A stretch of 42,803 bases of DNA from Methanomicrobiales archaeon (lineage in GTDB: Archaea > Halobacteriota > Methanomicrobia > Methanomicrobiales > Methanospirillaceae), in contig JANYBK010000092.1 in the NCBI GenBank assembly GCA_025360805.1, forward strand, positions 1 to 42,803. The letters are read 5' to 3'. Numbering within the stretch: the first letter of the stretch is position 1; every line of letters begins with the position of its first letter. Positions 34,556 to 41,475 of this stretch are shown in pieces. Below the pieces are notes generated by a model. The model made no database searches. It was not told where the DNA came from and saw only the letters and a list, made by a program, of their open reading frames with translations. The translations under genes were made by a program, and so were the position numbers.

Positions 34556-35022
34556 CGCTGGTTCCTCCAGTACTCCACCAGTCCCCCGGCAGAGAGGATT
34601 GCCTGCATTCGCGGGGAGAGCGGGTGGATAGAATGTCTCTTTCCCTCCGCTTCAACCCAACCCTCGGAGAGATCAAATGTAACAAGGCATCCTTCCGTGC
34701 AGGTGAGGTCACATTCGATGAGCGGGAGACCCACATTGATCGCATTCCGGAAAAAGATCCGGGCAAACGAGGGTGCAACTACTGCGACAACTCCTGCCTC
34801 ACGGATCGCAACTGCTGCCTGTTCCCGCGATGACCCGCAGCCAAAATTCTTTCCCGCCACGATCACCGACCCTTCAAGAAGTGGGGCGAGCGACGGATCA
34901 AGATCCTCAAACACATGCTCAACCCAGATGCTGTGGTCCTTTGTCCGCAGGTATCGTCCTGCGATTACAAGGTCTGTATCGATATCCGGCCCCACGCAGA
35001 CAGCCGGGCCTTTTGATGTCAT
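34552..35022 (-). CDS. aksE: Homoaconitase small subunit AksE
   Basis: 156 residues, the swivel domain of the aconitase-type isomerase (LeuD/HacB). With AksD it converts homocitrate and longer homologs to their iso forms. The substrate loop near residues 24-27 is YLRT; that sequence is known to distinguish methanogen homoaconitases from isopropylmalate isomerases (YLV/YLM-type). FGCGSSREQAA (about 59-69) is the conserved phosphate/carboxylate loop. ATG overlaps the aksD stop (TGATG). This loop is the best sequence evidence that the cluster is for coenzyme B and not leucine. Confidence 0.92.
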   Translation of the reverse strand: MTSKGPAVCVGPDIDTDLVIAGRYLRTKDHSIWVEHVFEDLDPSLAPLLEGSVIVAGKNFGCGSSREQAAVAIREAGVVAVVAPSFARIFFRNAINVGLPLIECDLTCTEGCLVTFDLSEGWVEAEGKRHSIHPLSPRMQAILSAGGLVEYWRNQR

Positions 35023-36233
35023 CAGTTCACCTCCGGTTCGGTGATCTCGCCTTCAAGGGCACTCGCTGCTGCCGTAGCAACCGAGCCAAGGTAGATCGCA
35101 GCACCGACACCCATCCGGTTCTTAAAATTCCGGTTCGCGGTCGAGAGGCATACCTCCCCTTCACCCAGCACCCCCATATGCGCACCGAGGCAGGGACCGC
35201 AGCCGGGGGTTCCGATTGTGCAACCAGCATCCACCAGATCGCTGAGTACACCGGTCCGGATCGCTTCTGCCATCACTGCTTTTGAGGCAGGGACGACGAT
35301 TGTCCGCACCGCCACACTCTTTCCTTTGACAATCCGGGCGAACCGTGCAAGATCGGAATACCGCCCGTTCGTACAGGTACCGACAAAGACCTGGTCAAGA
35401 GGAAGACCGGCAATTTCCCGCACGGGTTTGACGGTGTCAACCCGGTGAGGCACGGCAACCAGTGGCACAATCTCCGACAGGTCAATTGTTAGTTCCTGTG
35501 CATAGCTGCATGGCTCCGGTACCTGCGGTTGTACCATCTGCCCGGCCCGGGCGAGATACTGCACAGTCACGTCATCGGCATAGAACAATCCCGCCTTTGC
35601 TCCTGTTTCTACCGAAAGGTTGCAAAGCACGAGCCGGTCATCCATAGAGAGTCCTAAAACCCCATCGCCGATAAACTCCAGTGCCTTATACGTAGCGCCG
35701 TCCATGCCAAGCCTGCTGACATACGTGAGTGCAAGGTCTTTAGCTTCTGCTGCACCGAAGAACTTTCCTGACAGGTGTATTCCAATGGTCTCAGGAACGC
35801 GGAACCAGGTCTCTCCGGTCAGCCAGATTCCCGCCATATCCGTTGCCCCTACACCGGTTGAAAATGCACCAAAAGCCCCAAGCGTGCAGCTGTGCGAGTC
35901 GGCGCCTACCACAACTTCACCGGGAAGCACCACACCCTCGCTCATGATCTGGTGGCAGATCCCACATCCCACATCGGAGAAGTGCATGAATGAACCACGG
36001 GCAAATTCACGCAGTTCATGCTGGAGCGTTGCTGTCGTGCTGTTGTTTGCCGGCACGATATGGTCAAAGAGCATCGAGAGCCGGGTCGTATCCGTGAGCC
36101 GCTCACTGCCTATCCGTTTCCAAGCCTCGAGCGTGAGGACACCAGTACCATCGTGGACATAGGCCCGGTCCACCTTCCGGTCTACATACTCACCGGCATT
36201 CCCTCCAAGAATCCGTTCTGATAATGTCGCCAT
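35022..36233 (-). CDS. aksD: Homoaconitase large subunit AksD
   Basis: 403 residues from the ATG at 36233, which overlaps the aksA stop (TGATG); the longer open frame is not needed. Binds the 4Fe-4S cluster through Cys287 (GTCTNGR), Cys345 and Cys348 (GTPGCGPCLG). GADSHSCTLGAFGAF (about 110-124) is the aconitase signature. Catalyses the dehydration/hydration steps in stepwise chain extension of 2-oxoglutarate to 2-oxosuberate. Distinguished from LeuC mainly by context and the AksE loop. Confidence 0.92.
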   Translation of the reverse strand: MATLSERILGGNAGEYVDRKVDRAYVHDGTGVLTLEAWKRIGSERLTDTTRLSMLFDHIVPANNSTTATLQHELREFARGSFMHFSDVGCGICHQIMSEGVVLPGEVVVGADSHSCTLGAFGAFSTGVGATDMAGIWLTGETWFRVPETIGIHLSGKFFGAAEAKDLALTYVSRLGMDGATYKALEFIGDGVLGLSMDDRLVLCNLSVETGAKAGLFYADDVTVQYLARAGQMVQPQVPEPCSYAQELTIDLSEIVPLVAVPHRVDTVKPVREIAGLPLDQVFVGTCTNGRYSDLARFARIVKGKSVAVRTIVVPASKAVMAEAIRTGVLSDLVDAGCTIGTPGCGPCLGAHMGVLGEGEVCLSTANRNFKNRMGVGAAIYLGSVATAAASALEGEITEPEVN

Positions 36234-37360
36234 CAGGCATTCTCCCGTTGTGCTTTTGTGATCAGTTTTCTTAAGATTTCCGGAGTGATGTTGCATTTGT
36301 GTTCCGAGTGATCCTTAACGAGGTCAAGGACACGGCAGACCTGCTTGTCCGTACATTCGCAACCGAGCCCGGCCATGACGTGCTCAAGTGCTTTTTTACC
36401 CGTATGTTTCCCAAGAATGAAATGCCGTTCTCCGCCTACCATACCAGGAGGGAAATATTCATAGCTTGAGGGGTCTTCAAGGATTGCAGCGATGTGTATG
36501 CCGCTCTCGTGGGAGAATGCAAGTTCTCCGGTTACCGGTTTATTCCTGGGAAGCGTTATTCCGGAGAATTTTTCTACCATATGCGAGAGTTCAGTGAGGT
36601 GGGATAGGTCATACCTGTCAATGTTTCCTTTCATCCGCAGTGCGACAAGCAACTCTTCTAATGAGGCATTACCCGCCCGTTCCCCAATCCCATTGACTGT
36701 AGTGTGGAGCTGGAAGGCACCTGCCTGGGCAGCGGTGATCGTGTTTGCCACAGCACAGCCCATGTCATTGTGACAGTGAGCGCAGAATGGCACATCCACC
36801 GATGAGACGAGTTCGGTCATGATGCTTTGCATCTCTGTAGGGATCAGGCATCCAACCGTATCGGCAAAACTGAGCAGTACGGCTCCATGCTCAGCTGCTC
36901 CGCGATAGACTTCTTTTAAGAAGGGAAGATCGGTCCGGGACGCATCCTCAGCAGCAAACCGCACTGCCACGCCATGATCCCGGGCGTAATCGATCATTTT
37001 TAAGGAATCTGCAAGAACCTCATGCCGTGATTTTTTGAACTTGAGCCGAACATGCAGCTCGGAAGTTGGGATGAAGATGCTCACCATCTCCACATCGCAG
37101 TCAATCGCCGTCTGGATATCGCCTTCCCGGGCCCGGGAAAAACCGCAGATACGGGCGTCAAGACCGAGGTTTGCAATCGTCTTTACACAGTGTGCCTCAT
37201 TCTGTGAGACGGCAGGAAATCCTGCTTCGATAACTTCAATCCCAATCTCGTCTAACTTGGTTGCAATCTTTACCTTTTCCTCGCAGGAGAACGATACCCC
37301 GGGCGTCTGCTCCCCGTCCCGCAACGTCACATCACAGATCTCAATATTTAACGATTTCAT
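36233..37360 (-). CDS. aksA: Homocitrate synthase AksA
   Basis: 375 residues, LeuA-like acyl-CoA condensing enzyme. Condenses acetyl-CoA with 2-oxoglutarate, 2-oxoadipate and 2-oxopimelate in coenzyme B synthesis. Motifs: CDVTLRDGEQTPGVSFS (metal Asp), HCHNDMGCAVANTI (metal His pair), TVNGIGERAGNASLEEL. ATG at 37360 has GGAGG upstream; it lies inside the last 20 bp of the TPP gene. Citramalate or isopropylmalate synthase are alternatives on sequence alone; neighbours favour AksA. Confidence 0.93.
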   Translation of the reverse strand: MKSLNIEICDVTLRDGEQTPGVSFSCEEKVKIATKLDEIGIEVIEAGFPAVSQNEAHCVKTIANLGLDARICGFSRAREGDIQTAIDCDVEMVSIFIPTSELHVRLKFKKSRHEVLADSLKMIDYARDHGVAVRFAAEDASRTDLPFLKEVYRGAAEHGAVLLSFADTVGCLIPTEMQSIMTELVSSVDVPFCAHCHNDMGCAVANTITAAQAGAFQLHTTVNGIGERAGNASLEELLVALRMKGNIDRYDLSHLTELSHMVEKFSGITLPRNKPVTGELAFSHESGIHIAAILEDPSSYEYFPPGMVGGERHFILGKHTGKKALEHVMAGLGCECTDKQVCRVLDLVKDHSEHKCNITPEILRKLITKAQRENA

Positions 37361-38612
37361 GGCTGCTTCCCTCCGGACAGGTACCATTTACAACAAGCGT
37401 GCGGGGCGTGTCCGTCACCACGAGCTCGTTTTTCAGCGTCTCTTCATCATCGGCACGGCATATCACCGGGTCTGCCCACATGAGGTAGGGAACCGGATCA
37501 TAGGAAAACTGTTTGCCGGTCATCGCTGTACAGTCGTTGTTCATCACGATGCAAAGCAGCGGAAGCCGTTTCTCGTACACATCAATCAGGGCATTCAGGC
37601 CGGAATGGAGCATTGCATAGTCACCGATAAGGGCAACTTTTGTGCTCCGGGCGGCAACCGCAATACTCGAACCCATGCCGTAACTTGCCACTCCCAGCTC
37701 GTACGGGGGGGTCATTCCCAGTATTGAACAGCCTGCATCGCAGATCATGTTCATCCGTCGTGCTTTGAGAATATTCATCATCGGTTTGAACGGGCAGTTT
37801 TTACAGAACGTCCGGTAATACCCACGGCTCTGCACCACCTCAGGGGATTGCTGGGGAGCCGGAGGTTGCAGACCACGGTGATCGCGGACAAAGGTCCGGC
37901 CAACCTCGTGCACTTCCTTTAGCCGTGCGGCCTGTGCCGGCAGGGGGTGTACAGTAACAATACGGGTGTTTCCTGGTGCCGCACCAACACCGGCTGGCTC
38001 TCCCTTCCACTGGTTTAATGCAGAAGCGTTCGACCAGTCAAACATGGTCCGGTACAATTCCTCGGCAGCCGTTATCCGCCCGTTCATGGTCCACGAACGG
38101 TCAGAGAGCCGCCCTTTCCCGTTTTTCCGGGGAACTGGAGAACAGCTCACCTCCGCATCGAATATGTTAGGGGTCAGCCTGAGCATCGCAACCCTTGAGA
38201 ACTGCTCGGATGCTTCGAGACCTGCCTCGACACCGGCGTAACAGGAAGAGGCATCGGGTTCTATCACGGGAAGTTCTGCGAGCTCTCCGTAATACCGGGA
38301 GTCCTGTGCGGTCTGCGAACCCAGTGCTTCGGGATCATCCCCGGCCACGAGAAGCACACCCCCGATGAGACCCTGGGCAGCTGCCTGCAGCAGAGGATCG
38401 GCGCACGCGTTCACACCGACATTCTTGATAATTACTGCCGCTCGTCGCCCTTCAAGCGAGTCACCCAACGCATATTCAAGAGCAGTTTTTTCATTGATCA
38501 CCATCTCTGCACGGGTTTTTGCGCCCAGTTCAGTTACGGGAAATCCCGGTACTGTATACTGGCGGTCGGTGCATGCGAGTAGTGCTTCTGTAATTACATC
38601 AATGCCTTTCAT
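37341..38612 (-). CDS. Short IorA-like thiamine-diphosphate protein
   Basis: 423 residues, like the indolepyruvate:ferredoxin oxidoreductase alpha subunit but truncated. Pyrimidine-binding domain about 1-180 (NEKTALEYALGDSLEGRRA with the activating Glu), linker, then a diphosphate domain from about 265: FCKNCPFKP (IorA CPGCPHR-like), GVASYGMGSSIAVA, GDYAMLHSG (330-338) and NNDCTAMTG (358-366; Mg-TPP motif). The two ferredoxin clusters that end genuine IorA are missing and no iorB is adjacent. Lack of an electron relay suggests a non-oxidative 2-oxo-acid reaction, for example decarboxylation. It abuts the radical SAM stop and overlaps aksA by 20 bp. Fold is sure; reaction is inferred. Confidence 0.9.
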   Translation of the reverse strand: MKGIDVITEALLACTDRQYTVPGFPVTELGAKTRAEMVINEKTALEYALGDSLEGRRAAVIIKNVGVNACADPLLQAAAQGLIGGVLLVAGDDPEALGSQTAQDSRYYGELAELPVIEPDASSCYAGVEAGLEASEQFSRVAMLRLTPNIFDAEVSCSPVPRKNGKGRLSDRSWTMNGRITAAEELYRTMFDWSNASALNQWKGEPAGVGAAPGNTRIVTVHPLPAQAARLKEVHEVGRTFVRDHRGLQPPAPQQSPEVVQSRGYYRTFCKNCPFKPMMNILKARRMNMICDAGCSILGMTPPYELGVASYGMGSSIAVAARSTKVALIGDYAMLHSGLNALIDVYEKRLPLLCIVMNNDCTAMTGKQFSYDPVPYLMWADPVICRADDEETLKNELVVTDTPRTLVVNGTCPEGSSHEIVKY

Positions 38613-39578
38613 CTAGTCCCTCCCCGGCACCAGATCGCAGCCGGCACAATTCGTACACATGGTGAGCGCCAATTTTGGATCAAGCCCCGCCCGGGCAAGT
38701 TCGCGTGTATGGATATCAAAGATCTTTTTTAACCGTTCCGCAGACGGGCGGGGAGTTCCGATGAGTTCGGCAACCGGGTTGAGCGGGCGCAGCACCGGAA
38801 TGATCCCGTGAGAAGTCAACCGTTTGATGCAGGTATCCATCTCCCCGTCAGTCTCACCAAGACCGATGATCACGTTTGAAAAAACCCTTCCTTTCCCAAA
38901 GAGTTCCACCGATCGGTCGAGCACCCGTAAGAGCTGCTCGTAATTCAGCCCCGGACACTGTTTTGCAAAAATTGTCGGGGTTGCCGCTTCGATGTTGAAC
39001 TTCACTTCTGCCACACCAAGGTTCTTGAGCCGGTCTGGTGTCTGGTCGGTCGGATATATGGATACTCCGATGGGGAGATTGTAAACCCGCAGGTGCTTAA
39101 CCACCTCAAGCACATAGGACTCCTCCTCTTCGATTGTTTCGAGCACTCCGCTCGTAATGGAGATTGTGGTAATCCGGTGCCTGACGGATTCGATCATCCC
39201 TTTGATCTCCTCAATCGACTTTCGTTTGCCACCGAGTGCCGGCACCGGGCAGTACCGGCAATGGAAGATGCAGCTGCCAGTTACCGTGATGAACGCCTGG
39301 TCCGGACAGTGGAATCCCGGTTCAAGGAGTCTTCCTGATATGAGTGACCCCTCAAAATAGAGGTCAGCAACCCCGTTGCCCCGGTGGGCGATCTCAACTG
39401 CGCTAAGAGGGTTTAGGGCAAGTTTAACACGGTGACTGCCCATCGAAAAGAAGACAGCCCCGCTCCCGCCGGCTCCCGGGCCTGCGGTTGAACGGGCAAT
39501 GTAACGTTCAGCTGGTTCTCCGGTGATCCGGGCTGAACCTGCGGAAAGGAGTTTTGCTTTTAAATCGGTCCACTGCAT
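38613..39578 (-). CDS. Radical SAM protein in the coenzyme B cluster
   Basis: 321 residues. CIFHCRYC (Cys103, Cys107, Cys110) is the 4Fe-4S/SAM site, followed by VPALGGKRK; GLGETDGEMD is the later SAM-binding glycine region. A second Cys group at the C-terminus, CTNCAGCD, could hold an additional cluster. The N-terminal ~95 residues form an extra domain (GSHRVKLALNPLSAVEIAHRGNG). Resembles BioB/HcgA-related archaeal enzymes (COG2516-like) rather than any characterised one. Its start overlaps the mmp11 stop by 19 bp and its stop touches the TPP gene start. A role in sulfur or methyl transfer for a methanogenesis cofactor is plausible, not shown. Confidence 0.85.
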   Translation of the reverse strand: MQWTDLKAKLLSAGSARITGEPAERYIARSTAGPGAGGSGAVFFSMGSHRVKLALNPLSAVEIAHRGNGVADLYFEGSLISGRLLEPGFHCPDQAFITVTGSCIFHCRYCPVPALGGKRKSIEEIKGMIESVRHRITTISITSGVLETIEEEESYVLEVVKHLRVYNLPIGVSIYPTDQTPDRLKNLGVAEVKFNIEAATPTIFAKQCPGLNYEQLLRVLDRSVELFGKGRVFSNVIIGLGETDGEMDTCIKRLTSHGIIPVLRPLNPVAELIGTPRPSAERLKKIFDIHTRELARAGLDPKLALTMCTNCAGCDLVPGRD

Positions 39579-40456
39579 AGTTCGAGCGCCTCCTCGTAAC
39601 TGATGAAGAACGGGATTGCCGCCACTGCCCCGGTGATGCCACGGCCGTTCATGATGATCTTCAAATTCTTGTCCTTGAGTCGTTCATGGAGCCCGGGTTC
39701 AACTTCCCCGCGTTTTACCTGTCGCCCGTATGCGAGCAGTTCTTCTGATGGGGAAAAACCAGTGTAAACAGCCATGCCGGTCTTTTTAGAAAGAGTGTAT
39801 TTTTTTAAGAGCGTGTGGAACCGTTCGGTAAGCCCGGCAGGATCCGTTGTGGCAAACTCTGCAACCAGACCAACGCAGTTCTTGGTCCGGTACGCCACCG
39901 GAAAGAGCTGGACTATCGTGTGCGAAAGATATACCGAATGTTCATCTTCAACGGCTTTTGCAATATTATGAACAAGCGTCCATGTTGCCCCTTCTTCCGG
40001 CGTATCAGTATCATCCACCCCGATGAGCACCCGCTGCATCCGGGGCATCCAGATCGTGGCACCTGCAACTTTTCCTCCACCCGCAGGATCGCTACGGCTC
40101 CGCAAAACCCCGCGTGCATCCGAGCGGCAGGCTGCAGCACCCACACCACCCCCGCCCATGCCGATATAAGTAACAGAAATCTCGGAATCATCAACAGTAC
40201 ATGCAGAAATACCGGCCGGAAACCGTGAGCCTTCGAGAGCAAGATCCACCGATTGCGGTTTTAGGAGATACCTCATGGTTGAGCCAACACAGCGGACATC
40301 CTCCACTACCGGGCTCTGTATATAGTGGTGTTTCGACCACATCGCACCACCAACACAATCAAAAAACTCGATCAGTTCCACCCGGTTGCCGGTCTCATCT
40401 GCTACTGCCACGATCTGTGGGTAGTGGATTACATACGGTTCAGACAAACTTGCCAT
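39560..40456 (-). CDS. mmp11: Methanogenesis marker protein 11
   Basis: 298 residues from the ATG at 40456 (GAGGTAG upstream); the open frame starts 19 codons earlier without a ribosome binding site. The middle holds VLIGVDDTDTPEEGATWTLV, a TiaS-like nucleotide-binding start, followed by AVYTGFSPSEELLAYG and NGRGITGAVAAIPFF near the end. This pattern is characteristic of the methanogen-restricted Mmp11 family, whose function is not known. The N-terminal ~130 residues have a Gly-rich segment (YIGMGGGGVGAAACRS). First gene of the eight-gene operon, so presumably linked with coenzyme B or Mcr-related chemistry. Confidence 0.75.
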   Translation of the reverse strand: MASLSEPYVIHYPQIVAVADETGNRVELIEFFDCVGGAMWSKHHYIQSPVVEDVRCVGSTMRYLLKPQSVDLALEGSRFPAGISACTVDDSEISVTYIGMGGGGVGAAACRSDARGVLRSRSDPAGGGKVAGATIWMPRMQRVLIGVDDTDTPEEGATWTLVHNIAKAVEDEHSVYLSHTIVQLFPVAYRTKNCVGLVAEFATTDPAGLTERFHTLLKKYTLSKKTGMAVYTGFSPSEELLAYGRQVKRGEVEPGLHERLKDKNLKIIMNGRGITGAVAAIPFFISYEEALELCSGPI

Positions 40457-40610
40457 CGGTACTACCTCAACGCCCCGGATGTACAGCAGCTTCGCGCAGT
40501 ACATGGATCGCAATTCTTCTGTGGGGTTTGCCCGGCCTTGCAGGAAATTTCTGAATAGAGCGAAACAAAACGCACTAACAGCACGTTGCGATTCAAGGGG
40601 ATCATTTTGT

Positions 40611-40658
40611 TGCCGAAATTCTCGTTAACAAGAGATTCGGCAATAACAGTATTTATAG
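40611..40658 (-). promoter_or_regulatory. TATA box and overlapping dyad of mmp11-aks operon
   Basis: On the minus strand CTATAAATAC (40649-40658) fits an archaeal TATA box, so transcription should begin near 40628. That point lies within a dyad, TGCCGAA (40611-40617) with TTCGGCA (40636-40642), supported by inner TCTC/GAGA. Placement on the start site is what a repressor operator would look like; a leader-RNA hairpin is the alternative. The leader to mmp11 would be about 170 nt. Confidence 0.6.
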
Positions 40659-40819
40659 CGATCGATTCAGTGCCGGAAAGTGTGGACTGAATGTTCAGTG
40701 ATTGACTAATATATAGAGGGCGGACCTGCCAGAAGTGCAGGAAGTGATAGAACTGCTTGAACCAATAGTTCCTCTAGCAATTCGAAACCATTAAGATTGA
40801 GGTGAATAATAATCCTATT

Positions 40820-41041
40820 ATGGTATTCAAAGAATATACAGGATATGATTGTTTACGGATGGGGATCGCCATAGGCTGTTTCGCGAGTGCGGTGTTTTTT
40901 TTCTATGCGTTATGGGCACCTACGGATTTGATGATGAAAATGAATCTGGCGGGGCTTGCATTGGCCACATTGGGGATCGGGTTAAGCCTTTTTTCCGCTG
41001 TCGATACGGACCGACAGTTACGTAAACTCCTGAAAAAATAG
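40820..41041 (+). CDS. Small two-helix membrane protein
   Basis: 73 residues with two membrane helices (about 11-35 and 42-62), then a charged tail DTDRQLRKLLKK. GAGGTGA lies 15 nt before the ATG at 40820; GTG at 40802 (79 residues) overlaps it and is the other choice. No family recognised. Divergent from the mmp11-aks operon and convergent with the 32-residue protein. Confidence 0.65.
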   Translation: MVFKEYTGYDCLRMGIAIGCFASAVFFFYALWAPTDLMMKMNLAGLALATLGIGLSLFSAVDTDRQLRKLLKK

Positions 41042-41052
41042 ATGAGATTTAT

Positions 41053-41151
41053 TTAGCGGAACTGCTTGATGATCGCGCCCGCAAAGATTGCAACAATGAG
41101 GGCGATAATCCCCCATATTACAACTGGATAGATTGCTTCTGCTGGATCCAT
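41053..41151 (-). CDS. 32-residue single-helix membrane protein
   Basis: A short frame with a perfect ribosome binding site, GGAGGTGA, 9 nt before the ATG. The peptide starts MDPAEAIYP, has one hydrophobic helix (VVIWGIIALIVAIFAGAII) and ends KQFR, a positive-inside tail. Such layout is usual for small subunits of membrane complexes. It is convergent with the 73-residue membrane protein (11 bp apart) and 325 bp downstream of ftr on the same strand, separated from it by a terminator. Most gene finders would skip it. Function unknown. Confidence 0.75.
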   Translation of the reverse strand: MDPAEAIYPVVIWGIIALIVAIFAGAIIKQFR

Positions 41152-41370
41152 CGTGGCCTATCACCTCCGGTACGTGTGTCGATCGTCGGAATGTTTATCT
41201 AATTGGCAGGAGAAAAGTAGATTGGTTAAGATCTATTCTCCTTCTTTTTAGCGAACCGTTCTGACAGTAATCGCACAATAATTATTAGTTGTTTGATGAC
41301 CTAAAGGATAAACGTAAAAACCGAATTTTGATATATAAAGGCTTTTTTTTAATGGTGTTAGGAAGAGGGA

Positions 41371-41403
41371 GACTTTCCAATTAGAGAGTTATGAGTAAAA
41401 ACC
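41371..41403. repeat. 33-bp dispersed inverted repeat, copy B
   Basis: Matches the reverse complement of 105-137 with two mismatches in 33. It lies in the ~320-bp spacer between ftr and the 32-residue protein, with no transposase sequence beside it. The core CTCC/TTCC-AATTAGAGAG is nearly palindromic. Confidence 0.75.
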
Positions 41404-41437
41404 ACATGAACCCTATACCTGCAAACATACCAGAGCA

Positions 41438-41457
41438 TAAAAAACGGCAACCGCCGT
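41438..41457 (-). terminator. Terminator of ftr
   Basis: On the minus strand ACGGC-ggtt-GCCGT is followed directly by TTTTTTAT, a compact stem with T-run, 19 bp after the ftr stop. Good intrinsic-type terminator. Confidence 0.7.
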
Positions 41458-41475
41458 CTTCATCTTAAAAAAGGA

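Noticed and set aside
32781-37360. Reading the cluster as leucine biosynthesis (leuA, leuC, leuD, leuB)
   Set aside because: The small subunit has the YLRT loop of homoaconitase, and mmp11 and other methanogen-type genes share the operon, so coenzyme B synthesis fits better.
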